Below, one piece after another: positions 41,808 to 49,487 of a stretch of DNA of 60,112 nucleotides (positions are counted from its first letter, which is position 1; every line of letters starts with the position of its first letter). The position numbers and the translations under genes are program-made. This stretch comes from Sphingomonas sp. PP-CE-1G-424 (GTDB taxonomy: Bacteria; Pseudomonadota; Alphaproteobacteria; Sphingomonadales; Sphingomonadaceae), in assembly GCF_004341085.1 (NCBI RefSeq), contig NZ_SLXW01000012.1, positions 1 to 60,112 of the forward strand, written 5' to 3'. The notes beneath the pieces are model-generated. The model ran no database searches. It was not told where the DNA came from and saw only the letters and a list, made by a program, of their open reading frames with translations.

Positions 41808-42812
41808 TCAGCCAGGAAAGAGAAAATGGGCGTGCCAGCTGCCGTCGGGCTCTTTGAACAGGCTGACGCCACCCGAAGCAAGCGTCTCGCGGATGATCTC
41901 TACAACAGGGGCGAGAATGTCGTCGTCCTCATTCCATTGATCCCGCGTGTCCCACATCCGCCGCAGCGCGCGGTGCAGGTCGTCGACCAGCTCCCCGTAG
42001 CCAGCCGCGTCGATGATCCGGCGCACAGCGGCGAAATCCTCCCACCCAGCCCCGTCAGCGTCCATACCACCAAGAAGATATGAGACCGTCTTGAGCGGTG
42101 TCACGAGTTCGGTCGCCGTCTCTCCTAGCGTCCGCAGATGGTTCTGGTGGAGCCGATGCGCACGGATATGCGCATCGCTGCGACCTCGTGCCCCGGGCGT
42201 GACGGCCGCCATGCTGTCGGCATGCAGCGTGTTCTGGCCCCTCGCGAATGGTGCAGAGAGGCGGCACACGGCATATTCGTCCCAGAAAACGACGGCGGCA
42301 GGGAACATGATGGCACGGTCGTACTCGGCGATCGTCGCTCCAAGCCGTGCATCCGGCACGAACTGCTCGTTCATGGCGTTCACCTCGACATGTCCGCACT
42401 CGTGCGCCATCAGGCCGACGGAGAACTCGCGATCAGCCGGCGTGAGGGCATCACCGGCGATCAGCGGCACGAGCTGTTCTGCGCCGAAGACCAGATGGGT
42501 CTTCACGACACCATCGCGGACGACGCGACACGCCTTCGCGACCCCGGTGAGCTCGTCGGTGTTCGTCCGATCGAGCGGGGGTAGACCGGCGATGCCCTGA
42601 TCCACCGACGCAAGGGCGTCGTCGTAGTCGAAGCCCACCGTGATGCCATCGAGGGTCGTCAAATCGATGAATGACCCGAACAATGCCACGGCCTCGGCGA
42701 CGGCCTGTCCAAGTTGCGTCGCGGCTTCCATGTTGTCGAAACCGATGACGCGGACGTTCAGCCCGACGGGCGTCGTGCTCTTTGGCAGGTTGTCCCAATC
42801 GATTTCGTCCAA
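41808..42812 (-). CDS. HExxH zincin-like protein, function unknown
   Basis: 334 residues from a TTG at 42812 with CCGGAG upstream; an ATG with a ribosome site is lacking. GLMAHECGHVEVNAMNEQ at about 134-151 contains HECGH (His 137, Glu 138, His 141), the zinc-binding and catalytic motif of metallopeptidases. A later glutamate in WDEYAVCRLSA may be the third ligand. No signal peptide is seen, so it acts in the cytosol. Domains upstream and downstream are not recognised. It stands alone between a broken regulator and a transporter. Island-borne cytosolic zincins often serve as ImmA-like regulators or defence proteases, but nothing here decides. Confidence 0.55.
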   Translation of the reverse strand: MDEIDWDNLPKSTTPVGLNVRVIGFDNMEAATQLGQAVAEAVALFGSFIDLTTLDGITVGFDYDDALASVDQGIAGLPPLDRTNTDELTGVAKACRVVRDGVVKTHLVFGAEQLVPLIAGDALTPADREFSVGLMAHECGHVEVNAMNEQFVPDARLGATIAEYDRAIMFPAAVVFWDEYAVCRLSAPFARGQNTLHADSMAAVTPGARGRSDAHIRAHRLHQNHLRTLGETATELVTPLKTVSYLLGGMDADGAGWEDFAAVRRIIDAAGYGELVDDLHRALRRMWDTRDQWNEDDDILAPVVEIIRETLASGGVSLFKEPDGSWHAHFLFPG

Positions 42813-43094
42813 CTACATTCTCCGGCCGCGACCAGGTGCGTGAAATCCTGGGACCGTGAACATGGGAAAGACACTGGGCGGCGGCAAGTTGGCTCGATCA
42901 GGCGCCTAGCACTCCGAAACCGAAACTATGCCGGTGCGACCTCGCGGTGATCTATATTGAGCGGAAGCGAAGCACCGTTCAAATTTATGCGTGGCCGCAC
43001 CGCCCAGCGATCAGCCGCTATACGGCTTCAGATTGGCGAACATTATCGGAGGTTCTTGATTTACGTGACTTCACCAGAACCAAGTCGAATTGCG

Positions 43095-44432
43095 ATGACC
43101 GCTGATGCGTTCCCTGACAAAGCAGGCTGGATCCTCGCGGCGACAATGCTCGCGTCCAGTCTGGCCTTCATCGACGGTTCGGTCACCAACGTCGCGCTGC
43201 CGTCGATCCAACGCGACCTGCACGGGGACGCCGCGTCGCTGCAGTGGATCGTCAACGCCTATCTCCTGCCGCTCTCGGCACTGCTGCTCGCAGGCGGCGC
43301 GGCGGGCGACCACTTCGGCCGCCGGCGCATGCTGATTGTGGGCACGGCCCTATTCGCCGCGCGTGCCGCACAAGGCGTCGGCGCGGCCCTGCTGATGCCC
43401 AACAGCCTCGGCATCCTCGGTGCCTCCTTCAAGGGCGAGGCGAGAGGTCGGGCGGTCGGCACCTGGGCGTCCGCCGGCGCGATCGCGAGCGCGGTGGGCC
43501 CGCCGCTTGGCGGCTGGCTCGTCGGAGCGGCGGGCTGGCGTGCGATCTTCCTCATCAACGTGCCGGTCGCGCTCGCCGCGATCGTCATTGCGTGGCGATA
43601 TGTGGAGGAGAGCGCTGAAGGCGAACAGCCGCTCGACGTGCCCGGCGCGGTCCTAGCGACGCTGGCGCTCGGCACACTCACCTGGGCGCTTACCCTCTGG
43701 TCGGGCACCCACGCCGGATCGCCGAAGATATGGGCGGGACTTGTCGGCGGTGTCGTCCTCCTGGCGCTGTTCGTGTGGATCGAGCGCGGCCGGCGGAGCG
43801 ACGCGATGATGCCGCTCGCGATGTTCGCGTCGCGCCCGTTCGTCGGTCTGACGCTGCTGACGTTCCTGCTCTACGGAGCGCTGGGCGGGCTGCTCGTACT
43901 CCTGCCGTACCTGCTGATCGTCGGCGGCGGCTACTCGCCGCTTCAGGCCGGCCTGGCACTTCTACCCTTCTCTCTGGTCATCGGCGCGGCGTCGCGGCTC
44001 ATGGGGAGGACGACCGAGCGGATCGGTCCGCGGTGGCCGCTGACTATCGGGCCGATCGTCACGGGTCTCGGCTTCCTACTGCTGGTCCGCGTCGATCCGG
44101 GCGGCAGCTACTGGACCACCGTGATGCCTGGGATGATCGTCGTCGCGCTCGGCATGGCGGGCGCCGTGGCGCCACTCACCACCGCGGTTCTCTCATCGGT
44201 CGATCAGTCGCACACAGGCACCGCTTCCGGCTTCAACAGCGCGATCGCGCGGACGGGCGGTTTGATAGCGACGGCGCTTGCCGGAGCGGTGATCGCCCAG
44301 ACCGGCACCGCGCTCGTCGAGACGTTCAGGTACGCGGCAATACTTGCGGCCTTGTTCGCCATTGCCTCCGGCTGCGTCGCATTCGTAACGTTGGGGTCTT
44401 TGACGCCAGTCGGGGACGCCCCCACGGGGTAA
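43095..44432 (+). CDS. DHA2-type MFS multidrug transporter with an internal deletion
   Basis: 445 residues from the ATG at 43095. In-frame TTG (43056) and GTG (43065) codons lie behind a GGAGG at 43049-43053 and could be the real start. It is an EmrB/QacA-like pump: FIDGSVTNVALPSIQ in TM1, GDHFGRRRMLIVGTALF (motif A) after TM2, ARAAQGVGAALLMPNSLGIL, and GPPLGGWLVGAAGWRAIFLI (motif C and TM5). Between GTALFA and ARAAQG about 20 residues usual in this family, essentially TM3, are missing in frame. The remaining helices look normal. Topology would be disturbed, so activity is doubtful. Confidence 0.7.
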   Translation: MTADAFPDKAGWILAATMLASSLAFIDGSVTNVALPSIQRDLHGDAASLQWIVNAYLLPLSALLLAGGAAGDHFGRRRMLIVGTALFAARAAQGVGAALLMPNSLGILGASFKGEARGRAVGTWASAGAIASAVGPPLGGWLVGAAGWRAIFLINVPVALAAIVIAWRYVEESAEGEQPLDVPGAVLATLALGTLTWALTLWSGTHAGSPKIWAGLVGGVVLLALFVWIERGRRSDAMMPLAMFASRPFVGLTLLTFLLYGALGGLLVLLPYLLIVGGGYSPLQAGLALLPFSLVIGAASRLMGRTTERIGPRWPLTIGPIVTGLGFLLLVRVDPGGSYWTTVMPGMIVVALGMAGAVAPLTTAVLSSVDQSHTGTASGFNSAIARTGGLIATALAGAVIAQTGTALVETFRYAAILAALFAIASGCVAFVTLGSLTPVGDAPTG

Positions 44433-44584
44433 GAGGGGCGGCCGGATGTCGGACTCAAGCCGCCTCGACGGCGCCGCGCGGGGGCGAAAATGCGTGTGAG
44501 TACGGCGCTAATGCAGCGGACATCCCCCCTTCATGGCTCAAGGTCGCGGCCTGCGGTGATGGCTGTGGTTGTCCAACATCCTAG

Positions 44585-45196
44585 TCAGGCAGTAGCGGTG
44601 AGCGTCTCAATCCTGTCGGCGGCGCTCGCCATGGCGGCTTGGTCCTGCTCCGGTCCGTAAGCGACACCCTCCGCTCGGATCACTTCGACGTCCTTGACGC
44701 CGAGGAAGCGGAAGATCGCCTGCAGATAGGTCGAAAGGTAGTCGTTCGCGGCGAACGGCCCTTGAGAATAGATCCCGCCGGATGACAGGACAAGATACAC
44801 CTTGCTGGTCAGCAGCCCCTGTGGCCCCTCGGCCGTGTAGCTGAAGGTCTGGCCGGCGATCGAGACATGATCGATCCACGCCTTCAGGGTCGAGGGTACC
44901 GAGAAGTTGTACATGGGCGAACCGACCACCACCACGTCAGCTTCCTTCAGCTCGTCGACCAGTTCCTTGGCTCTCGTGATCGTACCGGCCAGTTTCGGGT
45001 CGGCGCTGTTCTCGGGCGTCCATGCCTGCCGGATCGTAATGTCGACATGGGGAAGCTGATTGGCGGCGACATCGCGGTACACGACCGTTGCACCGGGGTT
45101 CGCCGCGATGAGGCGCTCGACGAGCTCGCTGGAAAGGCGGCGTGTATGCGAGGTTTCGGTGTCGCTCGCGCTGGCGTCGACGTGGAGGATTCTCAT
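44585..45196 (-). CDS. azoR: FMN-dependent NADH-azoreductase
   Basis: 203 residues from the ATG at 45196, preceded by GGAGAC. The longer open frame upstream has no support. A flavodoxin-like fold is shown by MRILHVDASASDTETSHTRR, the FMN loop VVVGSPMYNFSVPSTLKAWI and VYLVLSSGGIYSQGP. AzoR reduces quinones and azo dyes with NADH. It is divergent from an HxlR regulator 90 bases away, the usual arrangement for thiol- or quinone-responsive control. Function call is strong. Confidence 0.85.
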   Translation of the reverse strand: MRILHVDASASDTETSHTRRLSSELVERLIAANPGATVVYRDVAANQLPHVDITIRQAWTPENSADPKLAGTITRAKELVDELKEADVVVVGSPMYNFSVPSTLKAWIDHVSIAGQTFSYTAEGPQGLLTSKVYLVLSSGGIYSQGPFAANDYLSTYLQAIFRFLGVKDVEVIRAEGVAYGPEQDQAAMASAADRIETLTATA

Positions 45197-45286
45197 TGGG
45201 GCGTCTCCGGTCTGGAATTGTGACCTGCACCAGCTATGTGACCCGAACCGCTTCGCCAAGAAGGCATATTGGAAGGACCTGGTCAC

Positions 45287-45664
45287 ATGGAGCTGACTAC
45301 CCCGGAACCAATCCACGGCGAATGCCGCCGGTTCAGCAGCGTCCTGAGCCTGATTGGCGACAAGTGGACGGTTATGATCGTGATGACGCTCAACGACCGC
45401 TCGCGTCGGTTCAACGACATCAAGCGAACGATTGGCGGCATCAGCCAACAGATGCTTTCACGGACCCTGCGTGCTCTCGAGCGCGACGGTATGGTGTCGC
45501 GTACCGTCCGCCCAACCGTGCCGCCCCAGGTGGAGTACGCCCTCACGGATCTTGGCCGCTCGCTGGCCGGTCCGATCCGCGAGCTCGGTTACTGGGCCGG
45601 CGCCCATATCGCGGAGATCGAAGGCAATCGGTTGGGTTTCGACGAGGCGAAGGGCGTCCCGTAA
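45287..45664 (+). CDS. HxlR-family regulator
   Basis: 125 residues from the ATG at 45287; the open frame adds six codons. It is a winged HTH of the HxlR/MarR group: SLIGDKWTVMIVMTLNDRSR, RRFNDIKRTIGGISQQMLSR, then RALERDGMVSRTVRPTVPPQVEYALTD (written in parts of one continuous wing region). A single cysteine at GECRRFSSV in the N-terminal helix is the usual sensor for electrophiles and quinones in this family. It is divergent from azoR, which it presumably represses. Confidence 0.8.
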   Translation: MELTTPEPIHGECRRFSSVLSLIGDKWTVMIVMTLNDRSRRFNDIKRTIGGISQQMLSRTLRALERDGMVSRTVRPTVPPQVEYALTDLGRSLAGPIRELGYWAGAHIAEIEGNRLGFDEAKGVP

Positions 45665-45961
45665 CCACGAACGTGTGTCTCTGGCCTGTTGTCGGAGACC
45701 GCATTGGATCGACGATGTTGCTATGCATTCTCGTGCCACCGACCACTTGTGGCCGTTTGCAGTGCCTTCCCCCCTCCCCAGCTGCGAACATCCGTTCATC
45801 ATCAGAAGCCCTGCAGCCCTTCCATCAGACACGAGCTTGAGCGGAAATTCGCTTGCGTAGAACCCCTTGATCCGTCGGTCTGGAGGACCCAAACCATGCC
45901 GCGCATCGACAGTCTTAGCCAAGTTCGGTCTGGACCAAGTAGGCGGAATGGGGTGAGAGCG

Positions 45962-46348
45962 ATGGACTCTGCATCGAAGGGTTACCACATGCGACGGTCG
46001 TTCCTGCTTTACGTCTGCCTGCTCGTATCGGCCTGCAATTTCGGCCGTGATGAGCCGACGGTCATCGACGGTACTAGCGCGGAGGCGTTCGATCGAACGT
46101 TAGGCGCCGCCAAGGCCGATCTGGGACCGAAGGACCGCCTGAAGTTCGAGGCCGCCCTCTCGGAATTCAAAGCCCGAACCTTCGCCAAGGCAGATAGCCG
46201 TCAGGAGTATAACCGCCTGTTGCGCAAGGGTTTGAACGGTTTGACGGCGCCTCGCATCGTCGCGCAGTTCAACAAGGATGTTGACCGCGTCGGGGGCAAA
46301 GCCGCCGATGCCGTATTCGACGCAAAACGCGTTTTCAAAGGTAAATAG
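45962..46348 (+). CDS. Small lipoprotein, DUF6694-like
   Basis: 128 residues from the ATG at 45962 (GGTGAGAG upstream) or 119 from 45989. A lipoprotein signal, RRSFLLYVCLLVSAC, has the lipobox LVSAC, so the mature protein would be acylated at the cysteine. The mature part, VIDGTSAEAFDRTLGAAKAD and LKFEAALSEFKARTFAKADS, matches the small helical lipoproteins classed as DUF6694. It is probably periplasm-facing on the inner or outer membrane. Function unknown. It stands alone, convergent with the DUF1622 gene. Confidence 0.6.
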   Translation: MDSASKGYHMRRSFLLYVCLLVSACNFGRDEPTVIDGTSAEAFDRTLGAAKADLGPKDRLKFEAALSEFKARTFAKADSRQEYNRLLRKGLNGLTAPRIVAQFNKDVDRVGGKAADAVFDAKRVFKGK

Positions 46349-46394
46349 CGCTTTGCGAAGCTGACGCTGACTGTCGCGTGATTGATTTGGCGGG

Positions 46395-46796
46395 TCAGGT
46401 CGTGTCCGCTGGTGGTGAACGTCGGTCCCGGTCGCCACGATCGCGGCCGGAGCGCTGCCAAGGCCAGCAACCCTCGATCTCGGTCTCGAGCGAGAAGCTG
46501 AGGAAAGTGCGGATCATGACGATGCCACCGAGGAGGGCGACGCTCTGGAACGTGAGCGGTGCAGTGATCGTCGAGATGATGTCGGCGCCAACCAGCAGCT
46601 CCAGCCCGAGGAGGATGCCCCGCCCAAGGTTGGACCGGCAAGCCTGGTAGGCGGCTTGCCAATCACCACCTCGAAACCCTGATCGTATGAAAAGGACGGC
46701 CGCAAGAACGACGCCGCATATGATGATCACGACGCCGACCAGCTCGAGGAGCTTGGCGAGATGATCGACGAAGGCGTGGGCGACTTCGGTGTTCAA
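46395..46796 (-). CDS. DUF1622 membrane protein
   Basis: 133 residues from a TTG at 46796 with GGGAG upstream. There are three hydrophobic segments. The first is LLELVGVVIIICGVVLAAVL. A segment with SNLGRGILLGLELLVGADII and VALLGGIVMIRTFLSFSLE forms the other two, which is the conserved R-x-x-LGR-x-ILLGLE-x-LV-x-ADII pattern of DUF1622. The C-terminal tail is arginine- and aspartate-rich. It is an integral inner-membrane protein of unknown role. Monocistronic. Confidence 0.75.
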   Translation of the reverse strand: MNTEVAHAFVDHLAKLLELVGVVIIICGVVLAAVLFIRSGFRGGDWQAAYQACRSNLGRGILLGLELLVGADIISTITAPLTFQSVALLGGIVMIRTFLSFSLETEIEGCWPWQRSGRDRGDRDRRSPPADTT

Positions 46797-46835
46797 TTGG
46801 ATACTCCCGTTCCGCGACGCGGCGGCGTACAGAGC

Positions 46836-47423
46836 TTAGCCGACCTGGACGACGTTGAGCGTTCTAGCCGGCAGGGTGCGGATGATGTCGGCAGCCGGCA
46901 CGGTCGGGTCCAGCCAGTCAGCCCACTGGCTGCGATCTAGGACCACTATCTGGCGATCATGGTACGGTGCGATGTCCGATCCGGGTGGCATCGTCAGCAT
47001 CGTGAACGCCTCCCCCACCTCAGGCGTACTGCGCCAGATACCCGCGATGCAGAAGATCGGTTCATCGCGCTTGGTGAAAAGCCACTTGTCCTTGACCTTC
47101 TTCTTTGGGTCGCTGGGCTTCCTGAATTCGTAGAACCCGTCGGCGACGATCAGGCAACGGCCGCTGGTGAATTCGCGGCCATCCGAGCGGAAATTGTACA
47201 CCGGCTTGCCGGTCGGACCAGGCCAGCTCCAACGTCGCGGCACCAGATCCCCGACCCCGCGACCGGCAGCGGTGCGCACGATGACACCGGGGTCGGTGAT
47301 CTTGATGTCCGCACGCGCCTCGATGTTGGGAACGCCTTCGGAGAATTCGATCCTGATCTTGAGATCGGAAAAGTCCTCGGCGATCGATGCGATGTCCATT
47401 TCCAGACGGTAGTCGTTGCACAC
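46836..47423 (-). CDS. yedK: SRAP-domain protein (YedK/HMCES-like)
   Basis: 195 residues from a GTG at 47423. This start is fixed by the family rule that the catalytic cysteine must be residue 2 (MCNDYRLE), and AGGGGTG lies upstream. Other SRAP residues are present: the NIEARAD-type strand, VPRRWSWPGPTGKPVYNFRS, the ADGFYEFRK glutamate, and the MLTMPPGSDIAPYHDRQIVV histidine. SRAP proteins form a thiazolidine cross-link with abasic sites in single-stranded DNA and shield them. It lies near dinB, consistent with a DNA-damage tolerance neighbourhood, but no SOS box was found at its start. Confidence 0.85.
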   Translation of the reverse strand: MCNDYRLEMDIASIAEDFSDLKIRIEFSEGVPNIEARADIKITDPGVIVRTAAGRGVGDLVPRRWSWPGPTGKPVYNFRSDGREFTSGRCLIVADGFYEFRKPSDPKKKVKDKWLFTKRDEPIFCIAGIWRSTPEVGEAFTMLTMPPGSDIAPYHDRQIVVLDRSQWADWLDPTVPAADIIRTLPARTLNVVQVG

Positions 47424-47746
47424 GTTCAAACACCCCTGGTTGCGCGTCCCGATCGTTCCCCTGGGTTTCAACCATGGATCGGAGGCCAACGCCCTTCAAT
47501 TCGGACGTGCCGCTCGGCAATCGGCGCGCCATAATCGGGCGAAACCCCGACGATGATCAAGTGGTCGAGCTGGTCGAGGCGACCTGAGGACCCGCGCCCC
47601 AGTTTGTTGGCGGGAGTGCACGGTGCTCGAATCCGAACTGCTGGCGACGCGACCTGATCGAACCTTTCGCGCAGAAGAGATCGGCGCTGGCCGACAAGCG
47701 ACGCTTGCCCTCTAGAGCTGCGGCGTCAGTCGCCGGCTACTACCGA

Positions 47747-47986
47747 TCACTTGCCGATGTCGCGCCAGCCCTTCTCACTGACCTCGACGTCGAACTTCCT
47801 CGCAGCAGCTTCAATGCGCTTCCACGCCGCATCGCGCTCGTCATCCGTGACGTTCTTCACCTGGTTGAACCGGGCGATGGCGTTCCGAACGTGGCTGGCG
47901 TTCTCGAGCGGCTCCTTCTCCTGCTCGGGAAAGGCGAACGATCCCTTGTCCAGCTTCTTGCGGTCCTTCGTGCTCAGCTCGGCCAT
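47747..47986 (-). CDS. Small stress-type protein, DUF6582-like
   Basis: 79 residues from the ATG at 47986 (MAELSTKDRKKLDKGSFAFP); four further codons upstream are open. The pattern F-A-x-P-E-x-x-x-x-P-L-x-x-x-x-HVRNAIARFNQVKN is shared with short proteins often annotated DUF6582, which are common in soil alphaproteobacteria. It is highly charged and helical, without catalytic signs. It is monocistronic, on the strand opposite to dinB. Confidence 0.55.
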   Translation of the reverse strand: MAELSTKDRKKLDKGSFAFPEQEKEPLENASHVRNAIARFNQVKNVTDDERDAAWKRIEAAARKFDVEVSEKGWRDIGK

Positions 47987-48117
47987 CACCGTCTCCATCG
48001 GGTTGCGACGGTCAACGCATGATAAGCGCCGTGGATCAAAAAGGGGGGTGTCGGGATCTCATCTACCCCGCCAACTAGTTCGGACGCCAAATTTCAGAAC
48101 CTGCCGAGCACGCGACT

Positions 48118-48132
48118 GTTCTCTCTATGTTC
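48118..48132. promoter_or_regulatory. LexA (SOS) box upstream of dinB
   Basis: GTTCTCTCTATGTTC is a perfect GTTC-N7-GTTC direct repeat, the LexA-binding site of alphaproteobacteria. It is 22 bases before the dinB ATG and overlaps the probable promoter, so dinB should be induced by DNA damage. Confidence 0.8.
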
Positions 48133-48153
48133 GGCATATGCTAGTCGCGGTGC

Positions 48154-49275
48154 ATGATCGTCGAACCAGCCATCCGGAAGGTGATACACGTCGACATGGA
48201 CGCCTTCTTCGCGTCCGTGGAACAGCGTGACGATCCTACGCTCAGGGGCAGGCCGGTGGCCGTGGGTCACGGCGCGTCGCGCGGCGTGGTCGCCGCCGCA
48301 AGCTACGAAGCACGCAAGTTCGGAGTCCGGTCCGCCCTGCCCTCCGTCACGGCCATGAGGCGCTGCCCCGAGCTGGTCTTCGTCCCGCCCCGCTTCGAGG
48401 TCTATCGCGCCGTCTCGGCGCAGATCCATGCCATCTTCGCGGAGTTCACCGATCTGATCCAGCCGCTCTCGCTCGACGAAGCCTATCTCGACGTGACCGC
48501 CAATCGCCGCGAGCTGCCGACGGCGTGGCTCACGGCAAAGGCGATCCGCGCTCGCATCCTGGAAGAGACCGGGCTCACGGCGTCGGCCGGCATCTCATAC
48601 AACAAGTTCCTGGCGAAGCTGGCATCCGATCACCGCAAGCCGAACGGTCAATTCGCAGTCACGCCCGACATGGGTGCGGCCTGGGTCGAAACGCTGCCGG
48701 TCTCGCGCTTCCACGGCGTCGGCCCGGTCACCGCGGACAAGATGAAGCGGCTTGGCATCGAGACGGGCGCCGACCTGCGCGCAAAATCGCTCGCCTTCCT
48801 TCAACAGCACTTCGGCAGCTCAGCCGAGTGGTATCACGCGATCGCACGCGCCGAGGACCACCGGTCCGTCAATCCCAACCGGGTGCGAAAGTCGTCCGGC
48901 TCGGAAACCACTTTCCGCGAGGACCTGACATCCGACTCCGACATCGAGGCCGGCGTGCTCCGGATGGCTGACGACGTCTGGTCCTGGTGCGAGAATCGGC
49001 GGGCCTTCGGGCGGACCGTAACCGTCAAGGTGAAGTACGCGGACTTCCAGCAGATCACTCGCAGCCGGAGCCGCCCGTCCGCGATCACATCGGACGCCGA
49101 GCTTCATTCGGTCAGCCTCGAGCTTGTTCGGTCGGTGCTTCCCACCACAAAGCCCATCCGGCTTGTCGGCGTGACCGTCTCCAACTTCGAGGGCGGCGCG
49201 TCTTCAAACGCACTCGAACTGTTCGACGCGTCCCCGATTGCGGTCTCAGCTCCTACCGGAACCTCCCTTTCGTAA
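48154..49275 (+). CDS. dinB: DNA polymerase IV
   Basis: 373 residues. Y-family polymerase signatures: VIHVDMDAFFASVEQ with the metal-binding aspartate at 14, SYEARKFGVRSALPS, and LSLDEAYLDVT with Asp 108 and Glu 109. They are followed by TASAGISYNKFLAKLASDHR and the HhH region RFHGVGPVTADKMKRLGIET. No C-terminal clamp motif is obvious. The enzyme makes error-prone bypass DNA synthesis. It is under the LexA box at 48118-48132. Its stop is followed at once by the stump of a DUF763 gene. Confidence 0.92.
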   Translation: MIVEPAIRKVIHVDMDAFFASVEQRDDPTLRGRPVAVGHGASRGVVAAASYEARKFGVRSALPSVTAMRRCPELVFVPPRFEVYRAVSAQIHAIFAEFTDLIQPLSLDEAYLDVTANRRELPTAWLTAKAIRARILEETGLTASAGISYNKFLAKLASDHRKPNGQFAVTPDMGAAWVETLPVSRFHGVGPVTADKMKRLGIETGADLRAKSLAFLQQHFGSSAEWYHAIARAEDHRSVNPNRVRKSSGSETTFREDLTSDSDIEAGVLRMADDVWSWCENRRAFGRTVTVKVKYADFQQITRSRSRPSAITSDAELHSVSLELVRSVLPTTKPIRLVGVTVSNFEGGASSNALELFDASPIAVSAPTGTSLS

Positions 49276-49277
49276 CA

Positions 49278-49487
49278 CAGCTAGCCGGAAGCGCCGACCT
49301 GCCGCTGCATGGCGGGCGCGTGCCCGCTTGGCTCGGCGAGCACATGACCAAGCTCGGTTCGGCGATCGTCGAGCCAATCGTCATCGAATACGGGCGCGAT
49401 GAGATGCTACGCCGCGTCGCACACCGCTTCCTGTTCCAGTCGTTTGGCGCCGTCATGGGATGGACTGGCAATCAGGCTACTTGCTGA
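49278..49487 (+). pseudogene. N-terminal stump of a DUF763 protein
   Basis: Directly after the dinB stop the frame reads ADLPLHGGRVPAWLGEHMTK, LGSAIVEPIVIEYGRDEMLR and FLFQSFGAVMG, the conserved N-terminus of DUF763 proteins. It then turns into unrelated WTGNQATC and a stop at 49485. No ATG, GTG or TTG start precedes it. Full members are several hundred residues long, so more than 80 percent is missing. The cut lies near 49460, where the minus-strand TPR-like gene begins to end. Confidence 0.65.
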
